This document shows positions 44,546 through 54,180 of a stretch of DNA of 64,000 nt, piece by piece (position 1 is the first letter of the stretch; each line of letters begins with the position of its first letter). Under the pieces are notes generated by a model, which saw only the letters and a list, made by a program, of their open reading frames with translations, was not told where the DNA came from and did no database searches. Made by a program: the position numbers and the translations under genes. The DNA comes from Pedobacter terrae. GTDB lineage: Bacteria > Bacteroidota > Bacteroidia > Sphingobacteriales > Sphingobacteriaceae. The stretch is taken from positions 310,001 through 374,000 of the forward strand of contig NZ_FNCH01000002.1 in assembly GCF_900100705.1 (NCBI RefSeq). The letters run 5' to 3'.

Positions 44546-46900
44546 TTACTGAACTGATGGGGGCGGCAGTTTTACTCCCCAGTTTTTATTGGGTTTACTT
44601 CCCATTTTAAGGGTAAGCGTTCCCCCCTGCATCAGTTGATCACGATACAGCCAGGCCTGGTTAAGTACCTTTCCATTCCAGGAAGCAGATTGTACGAAAA
44701 CATTTTCATTTGAGTTGTTTTCAGCTTTTATGGTCAGCAATTTCCCGTTGCCCAGTGTAATGATTGACTGGTCAAAAACAGGACTTCCAATCTGAAGGGT
44801 TGGCCTGAAATCCGTCAATCCCTTTACATCAAAGAGTCCGAGCGATGACATGACATACCAGGAACCCAACTGGCCCTGATCTTCGTCCTGACCATAACCG
44901 TAACCGTGGATGCTTTCCGTTCCATAAAACTCATCACATATGGCCCTCGTCCATTTTTGAGTAAGCCAGGGCGATGAAGAGTAGTTAAATAGCCAGCTGA
45001 TGTGCAGGTTGGGTTGATTGCCATGATTGTAAAGAGACTGTATGCCTGCAAATGCGTCTATGGTTTTGCCGCCACCAAAAGCATTTTTCCTGGAGGTTTC
45101 GAAAATTTCATTCAGCCTGTTATTAAAGGTTTTTTCTCCGATCTCATTGATCAGGGATTTAGGGTTTTGCGGCACATAAAAAGTATATTGTGTGGCATTG
45201 CCTTCCTGAAAGCCCCGCCACGCTTCTAAAGGATCAAACTTGTTGATAAACGTGCCATCTTCCATTTTAGGACGCACAAGCTTTAACGTTTTATCGAATA
45301 TATTTTTCCAACCATCTGACAGTTGGATCATTTTCTGATAATCTGCTGTTTTACCCAACCTTTTGGCAAATTGCGCTGCAGCGAAGGCGCTGTAACTATA
45401 TTCAAGCGTATGCGAACCGGAAAAATGAGACCCGGTCGAATCTGTTTTGTCGGCATCTAAATAGGGTACGTAACCTTTCGTTATAAAACTTTTGGTATCC
45501 ATTTTGCCCGAACCTACCAGGCGATTTTGATAACCGAGTTCATTTCCCTTTACGGCTTCATAAGCTAAATTCAAATCATAATCACGAATGCCAGCCTGAT
45601 AAGCCCCCGCGATGGCCAAGCCCACGAAATTGGTACCCACGCCGGAAACAAAATTGCTGTTGGCTATTCCATCACCAAACCAGCCACGTTCTTTATAAAT
45701 TTCCAGCTGGGTGTGCACAAAATCACTGTAATGGGTAGGATAAGAAAGTGCCCATAGTTGGGTAATGTTCCAGAAACCTCCCCATATGGCATCGGTGTTC
45801 ATAAAATTATAGCTGAATTTCCCCTTTGCATCTTTAGGCAGCTGACCGATGGTACCATCATGTCTTGGAAAATTTCCATTCACATCGCTGGCGATTCCCC
45901 GCCCCAAAAGCGCATGATAAAGGCCGGTATAAAATTTTGTTTTAGCCGCAACATTTTTGGTTGATACCTTGAGTTTATTCAGTGCAATACTCCATTCGCG
46001 CTGAGCAGCCGCTTTTGCCGTAGCAAAAGCCAGGTGCTCGGCTTCAGTTTTTAGGTTAAGCTTTGCATTGGCAACGGAGGTATAAGAAAGGCCAACCTTG
46101 ATTTCGATGCTTTCCTTTTCTGCCGTTTTATAGCCTAAATATAAACCTGCACCGATTCCTTTCGATGATCTTTGATTCGCTACTGCGGCATCTTTAGCCA
46201 AAGCGCCCACTGTAAATGGCTTTTTATTGAGTTCCCCAAAAAAGTACATGGCAACGCGCCCGCCCTCATCATAGGTTTTAACATATTTAGGATAGGTAAT
46301 TACATAGCCTTGAAAATGGGTATCATCAATCATTTCTACCGAAGCGTCTGTTACCGGCCCACTTTCGCCCTGAACATTTCCTATCGACAGGATGATTCTT
46401 GAACTGTCTGATTTTGGAAAGGTATATCGATGAAACCCCACACGCTTTGTAGCCGTAAGTTCGGCTTTAATCTTAAAATCGTCCAAAATTACTGAATAGT
46501 ACCCTGGTGATGCAAATTCATTTTCCCTCGAAAAGCCTGAACGATAACCGCTTCCGGGCTTCTCAAGTGCTCCTGGAACGGTTTTCAATCTACCAGCTGT
46601 TGGCATAAAGCTGATCCCGCCAACCTGCCACTCATGAAAATGCACAAAGCCCTCTATTGACGTGTGCCGGGTATCATAACCAACGGCCTCCCAGCCTTGC
46701 AGGTTTCCGTAACTGCCATTGGTAGACGGTGCAAGTTTTGCCATTCCATAAGGTACTGCTGCGGGGGTATAAAAAAACCACCTGCTGTGTGCGGTACCGA
46801 TATTAGGATTCACAAATTTCAGCACATCCTGTGCATAGGAAATAGCATGAAAAAAAATTAAAACCAGGAGAATGGATAGCGATTTAAGGCCTGTTTTCAT
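44546..46900 (-). CDS. GH92 family alpha-mannosidase with a Gln at the catalytic-acid position
   Basis: 784 aa with signal peptide (ending ISYAQ). GH92 is shown by FVNPNIGT, FYTPAAVPYGMAKLAPST, NTDAIWGGFWNITQLW and DEDQGQLGSWYVMSSLGLFDV. The usual H-G-N-E-P motif, whose Glu is the catalytic acid in exo-alpha-mannosidases of the family, reads H-G-N-Q-P here, with Gln629 (codon CAA at 45014-45016). In characterised GH92 enzymes that cleave mannose-1-phosphate-6-mannose this Glu is replaced by Gln, because phosphate needs no acid. The enzyme is therefore probably specific for phosphomannan side chains, or much weaker on plain mannosides. Confidence 0.9.
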   Translation of the reverse strand: MKTGLKSLSILLVLIFFHAISYAQDVLKFVNPNIGTAHSRWFFYTPAAVPYGMAKLAPSTNGSYGNLQGWEAVGYDTRHTSIEGFVHFHEWQVGGISFMPTAGRLKTVPGALEKPGSGYRSGFSRENEFASPGYYSVILDDFKIKAELTATKRVGFHRYTFPKSDSSRIILSIGNVQGESGPVTDASVEMIDDTHFQGYVITYPKYVKTYDEGGRVAMYFFGELNKKPFTVGALAKDAAVANQRSSKGIGAGLYLGYKTAEKESIEIKVGLSYTSVANAKLNLKTEAEHLAFATAKAAAQREWSIALNKLKVSTKNVAAKTKFYTGLYHALLGRGIASDVNGNFPRHDGTIGQLPKDAKGKFSYNFMNTDAIWGGFWNITQLWALSYPTHYSDFVHTQLEIYKERGWFGDGIANSNFVSGVGTNFVGLAIAGAYQAGIRDYDLNLAYEAVKGNELGYQNRLVGSGKMDTKSFITKGYVPYLDADKTDSTGSHFSGSHTLEYSYSAFAAAQFAKRLGKTADYQKMIQLSDGWKNIFDKTLKLVRPKMEDGTFINKFDPLEAWRGFQEGNATQYTFYVPQNPKSLINEIGEKTFNNRLNEIFETSRKNAFGGGKTIDAFAGIQSLYNHGNQPNLHISWLFNYSSSPWLTQKWTRAICDEFYGTESIHGYGYGQDEDQGQLGSWYVMSSLGLFDVKGLTDFRPTLQIGSPVFDQSIITLGNGKLLTIKAENNSNENVFVQSASWNGKVLNQAWLYRDQLMQGGTLTLKMGSKPNKNWGVKLPPPSVQ

Positions 46901-46918
46901 AAAATTGAGGATCTGTTA

Positions 46919-48124
46919 TTAAAATTTTGATAGCATTGCTTGTAGTCTTTGCATCCAGGCCTGATCTACAGTTTCCATTTCCGTAGAACGGTTCTGGCCA
47001 TCAAAGCCTGCAAAGAAATAATAGCCCAATGTAGTTGAATTTCGATTGGCAATATTTAGCCGGTTGATATTTTCTCTGGCATATACCAGCCAGGCTTCAT
47101 TTTTGTCGGCTTCATAAAGTCTGATCATGGCTTGAGAGCCCCAGGCACACCACGCCGGGTTGATCCTGGTTTCTGCGGTATTGAAGACATAACCTTTGTA
47201 TAGTGCGTTCCAGAGCGTATTATTCATGGCTTTTCCCAAATTTTGGGCTTTGGTTAGATAAGAAGGGTCGTTGAAAACCTTACTATAAATCAGAAAAGCT
47301 TCTATCATTATGGCATTATCATAGGTAAATTTTTCGTTGTGTTTTAAGCCTTCACCGGCACCATCTATCTTCCAGATGTAAAGGCCGGTATTTGCATCGA
47401 ACATTTTTGCACTCAGCCAGGCATCAACCTGCCTTGCCCAGTCTCTGTAGATGGATTCTCCGGTTAAACCATACAGCTTAGCGAACAATTGGAGGGTTAA
47501 TCCATTGGTTTGCGTAGGCTTTTCAGGTTTCTGGGTGTTCCAGTAAAAGCCTCCGCCGTAAGCGTTATCCCAAAGACCACTGTTAATCAACCAGTCAGCA
47601 CAGGCTTTAGCCTTCGCCAGGTAAGCCTGTTTATCGGCACCTGTTGTTACCTCATAAGCCTCCAGGTATACCATTCCGCTCAATGCATTATCATCCACAT
47701 ATTTATCTCCGCCCGCGCCGCTGCCATCAAGGTTAACTGATGCGAAATACCCGCCCCGCAGGTCTTTCTTATCCCACATGTTGTCCATGAATTTGAATGT
47801 ATTGTTCATATACACCAAATAACCCGTTTCTCCTGCAGCAACCATGGCGACATCGGCATAAATCTGGCTTACGTTATACCACTCAAAACAATTCGAAGAT
47901 TTTGATGTGGTGTTGGCCCGGTACCCGTAACTGGCGGTAAGCAGGTTATTTACTGTAAAATTGTGGGTATCCTTTGCCTGCTGAAGGTAATTGACCGCTG
48001 CGCCCGGAACTACCGGAGGCACTACAGGCGGTGGAGGAACTGGTGCCGGCGCAGGTTCTTTTTTACATGAAAATGCGAAAAAGAGGGCGAGCATAAATAC
48101 GGTATATCTGAATATTGCTTTCAT
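46919..48124 (-). CDS. GH76 family alpha-1,6-mannanase, surface lipoprotein
   Basis: 401 aa from ATG 48124, giving a lipoprotein signal (MKAIFRYTVFMLALFFAFSC) and a proline-rich linker (about 25-45), so the enzyme is probably tethered at the cell surface. GH76 features are KYVDDNALSGMVYLEAYEV with the Asp pair, GGGFYWNTQKPEKPTQTNGL and YDNAIMIEAFLIYSK. A longer version from 48214 would destroy the lipoprotein signal and overlap susE. It likely makes the first cut in mannan before SusCD import. Confidence 0.9.
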   Translation of the reverse strand: MKAIFRYTVFMLALFFAFSCKKEPAPAPVPPPPVVPPVVPGAAVNYLQQAKDTHNFTVNNLLTASYGYRANTTSKSSNCFEWYNVSQIYADVAMVAAGETGYLVYMNNTFKFMDNMWDKKDLRGGYFASVNLDGSGAGGDKYVDDNALSGMVYLEAYEVTTGADKQAYLAKAKACADWLINSGLWDNAYGGGFYWNTQKPEKPTQTNGLTLQLFAKLYGLTGESIYRDWARQVDAWLSAKMFDANTGLYIWKIDGAGEGLKHNEKFTYDNAIMIEAFLIYSKVFNDPSYLTKAQNLGKAMNNTLWNALYKGYVFNTAETRINPAWCAWGSQAMIRLYEADKNEAWLVYARENINRLNIANRNSTTLGYYFFAGFDGQNRSTEMETVDQAWMQRLQAMLSKF

Positions 48125-48173
48125 AAAAACAGGTTTAAAAACCACCGGCAACCCACCGGTGGCAGCGCTTAAT

Positions 48174-49301
48174 TTATTGAGTAATGATGCTATGCGTATA
48201 CGGACCAGTTGCACTAAGACTAACGGTAGCCTTCACGCTTTTGTTATCGGCAGCAGGATCGAACTTATAGGTATTGTTCCATTGATCGTTGGATACAGCA
48301 TTCAGATAAAAATAGGATGCTGCCTGACCTACAGGGCTTACATTGTTTACATTGCTGCTGCCCATGTATTTTATACCTGCAGCGGTATGAAGCGCAAATT
48401 TATAACGCTCGTCTCTACCCCATGAAAACGGATAGAAAACAACCGGTATTGCGCCAGATTGCCAGGTGCCGTTAGCCGTGTAGTTTAGTTGTCCGATTTC
48501 GCTTGAATAGGCAGACATATAGAGTCCCATACTTTGAATTTCGGTTACTTCTAACACACTTGCTACATTGAAATCGTACTTCAGGTAATACACTTTTGTA
48601 TCGCCGTTAACGGTAATTGTTGAAGCGCCTTCTTTAATTAAAGTGCCTTCAGCATAAAATTTTCTTCCGCCGGCAGTTGGCTTGTCTGTAAGCTGGTAAG
48701 TTCCGGCTTTTAGTGAAGTATATAGTTCATAAACGCCGTCTTCAAGCTTTTTAAACCGGAGCGCTTTGCTCACATCATCACCACTTTCTGTTGCCGAACC
48801 CGTTAGGTAAAGGTCGGTTGGCACATCGGCAAATCCTGCCGGGCGTTCGAGCTGTAATGTCCTGCTTTCCTGACCGGTTTTCTTGTTACTGGCTTTTGAC
48901 GCGATTACGGTCCAGCTGACCTTACCTGTAGAAGAGGAGTTAATACCACATAATGCCGCAATTTTGGTCAGGTCTTTATGCGATATGGTAACCTGGGCTT
49001 GTATTCCTCCGCCATCAGAAATTACTTTAAAAACCGGGTTAGAGAAGTTACCGCCTTCTTTGTCGAAGGCCACTTCATAAAGTACAAGTCCTCCATCTTC
49101 GGGAGTTGCTGCTGTCCACTTAAACTGTTGGACCGCAGATGCATTAGCCGGGGTGAGTTTTATGCTCGCCATATTGGCCGGCAGGCTTAATGCGCCGGTT
49201 GTGCTCATGTTTTCGTTAAGTGAGTGCTCATCCTTTTTGCAAGAGCTTGCAGCGGTGCATATCACCAGCACCATAGCAAATAATGTTTTGAGATTTTTCA
49301 T
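48174..49301 (-). CDS. SusE/SusF-like surface glycan-binding lipoprotein
   Basis: 375 aa with lipobox AASSCKKDE (signal about 1-20). The N-terminal Ig-like SusE domain (residues 40-155) has WTAATPEDGGLVLYEVAF and VSWTVIASKA. Two C-terminal beta-rich modules follow, of the SusE/F kind (VPTDLYLTGSATESG; YKFALHTAAGIKYMG). It binds glycan at the cell surface and has no catalytic motif. It is placed between susD (13 bp) and the surface GH76, the usual Sus order. The mannan ligand is an inference from the operon. Confidence 0.87.
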   Translation of the reverse strand: MKNLKTLFAMVLVICTAASSCKKDEHSLNENMSTTGALSLPANMASIKLTPANASAVQQFKWTAATPEDGGLVLYEVAFDKEGGNFSNPVFKVISDGGGIQAQVTISHKDLTKIAALCGINSSSTGKVSWTVIASKASNKKTGQESRTLQLERPAGFADVPTDLYLTGSATESGDDVSKALRFKKLEDGVYELYTSLKAGTYQLTDKPTAGGRKFYAEGTLIKEGASTITVNGDTKVYYLKYDFNVASVLEVTEIQSMGLYMSAYSSEIGQLNYTANGTWQSGAIPVVFYPFSWGRDERYKFALHTAAGIKYMGSSNVNNVSPVGQAASYFYLNAVSNDQWNNTYKFDPAADNKSVKATVSLSATGPYTHSIITQ

Positions 49302-49314
49302 ATTCTTACGAGGC

Positions 49315-50937
49315 TTAGTAACCAGGGTTTTGCGTTAAATTTTTGTTCAGGCTTACCTCGCTTGACGGAATTGCCCATAAATAATCTCTTTGCGGATTAA
49401 ACTTGCGTTGTTGTGTTCTGATGTAGCCACCATCTATGTTCTGGTCTGTTGCAAATTTTGCACCATGGGCAAAGCCATTCATGGTAACTTCTGCTACTCG
49501 CCAGCGTCTGATGTCATCTGTTCTCAAACCTTCCATTGCAAGCTCAGCCCTGCGTTCGCGACGGATAACAGCGGTTAAATCTCCTGACGGAAAACTTAAG
49601 GCTGCCGGATCGGTGAAACCAGCCCTGGCACGGAGCGCACCAATTGTTTTCGCCCATATAGTGGCATCCATCTGCCCCAAGGCGTTTTTCGCTTCGGCGT
49701 AAGTGAGCAACACCTCCGCATAACGGAAAAGGTGTAAATTATTTCCGGATACAAAACTCGATAAAGCAATGGGGTCGAAATATTTTCTCCAGTAATAACC
49801 TGTAGCAGAAGCACTTTGCGAACCCGGCGAATATTCATCCAGGCCTGGCTGAACGGGATCTGAACCTGGTTTAATGTAAATTGTTTTGGTCGTATTATTA
49901 GGATTTACCCACGTATACCGGTCATAAACCACCGTGGCGGTGAGCCTTGGATCGCGGTTGATATAAGGGTTGGTTTCCACATAACCTGAACCGGCTTCTT
50001 TAATTCCTTTTCCGTTAAGCATGATATAGTCATCTACCAACTCCTGTGTCGGAGCCATGGCACTCACCCTTCCGCCAACTGTTCTCGGGGCAAAATCCCA
50101 GAAATTTTGCCAGGTTCTCACCGTTGGAACATATTGAAGGGACAATATACTTTCGCTGTTGGTTTTGTTGGTTGCAGGGTCACTAAATAAGGCACTGTAA
50201 TTCGACGTTAATGAATAGGTGCCGTAGGTTGCTTGATTGTTGATTAACTTTTCGCAAACCGCCACTACTTCTGCCATTTTGTTTCCCTGGTAAAGCAATG
50301 TTCTCATCTGCAGGGCAAGTGCTGCACCTTTTGTAATCCTGCCGTTTTCACTGGCCGGGAGCTGATCTTTACTTGGAAGATTAGGAATTGCCGCTTCAAG
50401 CTGAGCGATAATGTATTCGCTTACCGCTGCTTTTGAGGTACGTGGAATCACCTGAGCCTCTTCTGGTGTAAGGTCGTGATCCGGAAGGGGCACATCTCCA
50501 TACCATTTACTTAGATTAAACAATGCAAAAGCCCTCATAAACTGGTTTTCGGCTTTCATCCTGGCGATAGTTGCCGCCGGAAGTGTTTTATTTTGGTCTA
50601 CATTTTCTAAAAATATGTTGACTGACTTTATGGTTTTGTAATAACTTGCCCAATCTCCGGCAAACTTGGCGGTAAGCGAAGTGGCATTTCCGCTTGCAAT
50701 CAGGTTAAGGTCTCCTGAAGGTGAATATGCGTTATCAGAGAGTGCTTCCGGCTCAAAATATAATGAACTGTTGTAAAGCAAGCTGTAATTATTATTGAGC
50801 GCACTGTTTACATTCACATCCACGGTCCAGAATGTTAAATCTGAAAACCGGTCGGTTGGCGCAATATCGAGCTTTTTACATCCTGCAAAAGCAAGAAGGC
50901 TAAAAGCGATGATGAGGGTTTTATTTAAAAATTTCAT
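49315..50937 (-). CDS. SusD/RagB family glycan-binding lipoprotein of the mannan locus
   Basis: 540 aa with lipobox FAGCKKLDIAP. Typical SusD parts are the TPR-like helices (AENQFMRAFALFNLSKWYGDVP), the FRYAEVLLTYAEAKNALG block and the C-terminal RRERRAELAMEGLRTDDIRRW. It docks on the SusC barrel and captures oligosaccharides, presumably mannan fragments. It lies 23 bp after susC. Confidence 0.96.
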   Translation of the reverse strand: MKFLNKTLIIAFSLLAFAGCKKLDIAPTDRFSDLTFWTVDVNVNSALNNNYSLLYNSSLYFEPEALSDNAYSPSGDLNLIASGNATSLTAKFAGDWASYYKTIKSVNIFLENVDQNKTLPAATIARMKAENQFMRAFALFNLSKWYGDVPLPDHDLTPEEAQVIPRTSKAAVSEYIIAQLEAAIPNLPSKDQLPASENGRITKGAALALQMRTLLYQGNKMAEVVAVCEKLINNQATYGTYSLTSNYSALFSDPATNKTNSESILSLQYVPTVRTWQNFWDFAPRTVGGRVSAMAPTQELVDDYIMLNGKGIKEAGSGYVETNPYINRDPRLTATVVYDRYTWVNPNNTTKTIYIKPGSDPVQPGLDEYSPGSQSASATGYYWRKYFDPIALSSFVSGNNLHLFRYAEVLLTYAEAKNALGQMDATIWAKTIGALRARAGFTDPAALSFPSGDLTAVIRRERRAELAMEGLRTDDIRRWRVAEVTMNGFAHGAKFATDQNIDGGYIRTQQRKFNPQRDYLWAIPSSEVSLNKNLTQNPGY

Positions 50938-50960
50938 ATGAGTAATTCTAGCCGTGAATA

Positions 50961-53900
50961 TTAAAAGGTGATGTCAAGACCTGCTCCGTAAAAAATTGGT
51001 AATGGATACTGGCGGGCGCTATTCGAACTCGAACCAGTGCTCAGGTTATTCCCGAATTCTGAAGTTTCCGGGTCGATAAATTTAAGTTTTGAAAGCGTAA
51101 ACAAATTCTGCCCGATCAGGGAAACCCTCAGGCGCTGAATACCTGCTTTTTGTGTTAGTGCCTGTGGCAAGGTATAGCCGATGTTCACATTTTTTAAACG
51201 TGCGTAAGCCGCATCATATTTGTAAAGATCGGAACCCGTTCTCCAGTTGTTGGTATTTGATGGCGATCCGATGTTGGCAAAAATCGGGTAGCGTGCATCA
51301 GGATTTCCCGGACTCCAGTAATCGGTCATGTGCTCATAAACTGTTGCGCCATAACCATAATGAAAAGGCTCAACAAGTTCTCCGCGAAGGAATGTTTCGC
51401 GTTTACCCACCCCCTGGATGAACAACTGAAGATCGAAACCTTTTACAGCCAGGCGGTAGGTGAATCCGAAAGTATATCTTGGGAAGGGATTGCCCAATAC
51501 AGTTTTATCTTTTGCATCAATCACGCCGTCATTATTCAGATCTTTAAATTTAACGTCTCCCGGAACAACTGCATTTCCGGCAATTTTCGGAGCGCTGTTG
51601 ATGTCTGCCTGATTTTGAAAAAATCCATTGGTTTGATAGCCGTAATATTGTGTAATGGGTTCGCCCACACGTCTAAGCAACTGGAATACATCCTGATTGA
51701 TGATCTGTTCAGTAGCTCCACCCGATAACTGAAGCAACTTGTTTTGGTTGTCTGCTACATTAAGGCTAAAACTTTGGGTTACGTTTTCTCCACGTAAATT
51801 GTAGGTAACCGAAGCTTCCCAGCCTTTACTTCTCACTTTCGCCACATTAAAATCGGGTGTAGCCGCACCAAATATTGCCGGAACATCCTGCCTTGGCTGA
51901 AGGATATCTCTGGTTACTTTATTGAAGTAATCAAAAGTAGCCGTTAATGCATTGTCAAAAAAACCTGCTTCCAAACCGATATTTAAGGTAGAAGCTTTTT
52001 CCCAGGTTAAATCCCGGTTAGATAATAATGTACCTGCGCCACCTACCGGGATATTATTGAATCCATAAGCACTTGCATAGTTAAAATAGGTGGTTTGATA
52101 CTGGAAGTTGCCCACATTCTGATTTCCTAAAACCCCGTATGAGGCACGAAGTTTCAGATTGCTTACCGTACGCTTTAAGGATTCCATAAAAGACTCCTGA
52201 GAGATAATCCAGCCTGCACTCAGCGATGGAAAGAAACTGCCGCGGTTGCCCCTGGCAAATTTTGAGGAAGCATCGTAACGTGCAGTGGCCTCCAGCAAAT
52301 AACGGTCTTCGAAAGCATAATTGAGTCTGCCAAATAAAGACTGCAAGCTATTGGAGTTAATCGCTAAGCTATTATTAGAATTAATGGGATCCACTATAGT
52401 TCCTGTTGTTGGCGTTCCCAGTAACTGGTCTGTTAAGGTTTTTTGAAGCTGAAAGCCACGTTGTGAATAATTTTCGCTTGAAGCACCCAATTGAACTTTA
52501 AAATCGTGCGCTGCAATTTTCTTTCCATATTCCAGATAAACTTTGGTGTTGAAAAGTTGCGATTTGCTGTTGGCATCCAAAACCGAGCGATCATCTCCGT
52601 AAACGCCTGAAGGAAGATAATTTACCTGTCTACGGCGGAAAAATGTGCCATTATTTTGCAAGGTTCCACCGAATTCGCCGGTTAGTTTCAGGTTTTTGGT
52701 AATGTTAAACTGTCCATTGAATGAGCCGAAAATCTCATCATTATCGGCCTGGTTAAATCCGCCGTTTTCCAGAACGCCGTATTCATTGTACTGTGAAGCA
52801 AAAGGATTGGTGAGGTAGTTGCCATTTTCGTCCTGCCAGTTGAAATTTTGTGGAACCCTGTTTGCATCGGCGAAGATATTGTTATCACCCACGCTGTTGG
52901 TCTTGTTTCTGGTTTTGGTATAAAGCAAGATGAAATTCGTGCGCAATTTTCCGATAACATTGGTCTGATTTAACCTCAAATTGTATTTCTGATAGCCGAA
53001 TTTTGATCCCTCACCCCCATTGCCAATAAAATTACTTTGCTGATCCTGGAAACCTGCTGAAACGTAGAAGGCGCTTTTTTCTCCACCACCGGCAATATTT
53101 ACGTTATGTGACTGTTGTGGTGCCGTGCGTAAAAGATGATCGATATCCCAGGTGCCATCTCCCTGATCTTTGAGTTGTTGAATCTGATCTGGTGTATAAG
53201 CCGGGCTTAAACCTGAATTAACCAAAGATTCGTTTTTATAATAAGCATTTTGCCAGGCCGGAACTTTATGTACCAGCACATTGGCATCCTGGATACCGTA
53301 ACTTCCATTATAAGAAACTGTAGTTTTTTGATTGAGCTTACCGGCTTTCGTGGTAATCAATATTACGCCATTTGCCGCTCTTGAACCGTAAATGGCAGCA
53401 GAACCGGCATCTTTTAGTACAGAGACGCTCGCAATATCGTTTGGATTAATGGTGTTTAAATTCCCTCCAACAATACCATCCACAACCACCAGGGGCGTAT
53501 TGTCTCCTAAAGTCCCTACCCCCCTGATATTCACGGTAACATCACTTCCGGGGTTTAGGTTGGTTTGCTGAATGATCAGATTGGGCGCTTCGCCCTGCAA
53601 TGCCTGGTAGGCATTCAGTACGGGTTTATTTTCGATGTTCTTTGCATCAATCGTGCTCACCGAACCAGTTATAGATACCCGTTTTTGTGTACCATAACCC
53701 ACAACCACCACGTCATTCAACTCGTTTCCGGCAGCAGGCACCAGCTTTACGTTAATTACTTTTCTCGAGGCAATGGCAACCTCCTGGCCCGTATAACCGA
53801 TATAGGAAAAAGAGAGGCTTCCTGACGCCAGATTATCCGGAACTGAAATGCTGTAGTTTCCGTTAGCATCTGTAACAGTGCCTACCGATGTGCCTTTAAT

Positions 53901-54113
53901 CTGCACATTTACACCCGGAAGGCCGCTGCCTTTCTCGTCCACTACTTTTCCGCCTATGGTCATATTTTTAGATCCTTGCCCCAACAGCATTAAAGCAGAG
54001 GGGCTTGCAGCGAGGTAACCTGGCATAAAAAGCACCAGTACGACCAACAGCAAGGCCAGCTGCCTGCAGCAGCACCACTTAAGTTTTTTTGATTGGTAAA
54101 TTTTGAGTCTCAT
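50961..54113 (-). CDS. SusC/RagA family TonB-linked outer membrane transporter of the mannan locus
   Basis: About 1050 aa from ATG 54113. A long signal region is followed by a carboxypeptidase-regulatory-like domain (NMTIGGKVVDEKGSGLPGVN, about 50-130), a VGYGTQKRVSITGSVSTI TonB-box/plug region, a plug with DAGSAAIYGSRAANGVILIT, and a 22-strand barrel ending LDITF. It imports mannan oligosaccharides using TonB energy. ATG 54146 would add 11 residues. It lies 67 bp from the upstream MFS gene in the same operon. Confidence 0.96.
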   Translation of the reverse strand: MRLKIYQSKKLKWCCCRQLALLLVVLVLFMPGYLAASPSALMLLGQGSKNMTIGGKVVDEKGSGLPGVNVQIKGTSVGTVTDANGNYSISVPDNLASGSLSFSYIGYTGQEVAIASRKVINVKLVPAAGNELNDVVVVGYGTQKRVSITGSVSTIDAKNIENKPVLNAYQALQGEAPNLIIQQTNLNPGSDVTVNIRGVGTLGDNTPLVVVDGIVGGNLNTINPNDIASVSVLKDAGSAAIYGSRAANGVILITTKAGKLNQKTTVSYNGSYGIQDANVLVHKVPAWQNAYYKNESLVNSGLSPAYTPDQIQQLKDQGDGTWDIDHLLRTAPQQSHNVNIAGGGEKSAFYVSAGFQDQQSNFIGNGGEGSKFGYQKYNLRLNQTNVIGKLRTNFILLYTKTRNKTNSVGDNNIFADANRVPQNFNWQDENGNYLTNPFASQYNEYGVLENGGFNQADNDEIFGSFNGQFNITKNLKLTGEFGGTLQNNGTFFRRRQVNYLPSGVYGDDRSVLDANSKSQLFNTKVYLEYGKKIAAHDFKVQLGASSENYSQRGFQLQKTLTDQLLGTPTTGTIVDPINSNNSLAINSNSLQSLFGRLNYAFEDRYLLEATARYDASSKFARGNRGSFFPSLSAGWIISQESFMESLKRTVSNLKLRASYGVLGNQNVGNFQYQTTYFNYASAYGFNNIPVGGAGTLLSNRDLTWEKASTLNIGLEAGFFDNALTATFDYFNKVTRDILQPRQDVPAIFGAATPDFNVAKVRSKGWEASVTYNLRGENVTQSFSLNVADNQNKLLQLSGGATEQIINQDVFQLLRRVGEPITQYYGYQTNGFFQNQADINSAPKIAGNAVVPGDVKFKDLNNDGVIDAKDKTVLGNPFPRYTFGFTYRLAVKGFDLQLFIQGVGKRETFLRGELVEPFHYGYGATVYEHMTDYWSPGNPDARYPIFANIGSPSNTNNWRTGSDLYKYDAAYARLKNVNIGYTLPQALTQKAGIQRLRVSLIGQNLFTLSKLKFIDPETSEFGNNLSTGSSSNSARQYPLPIFYGAGLDITF

Positions 54114-54180
54114 AACATTTTGATTGGTTAGCATGCCTACAGGCATTTTTGATATATGGTTAGGTTCTTTTGGTGTTTAT

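Noticed and set aside
46919..48214. Long start of the surface GH76 at 48214
   Set aside because: It overlaps the susE gene end and hides a good lipoprotein signal that begins at ATG 48124.
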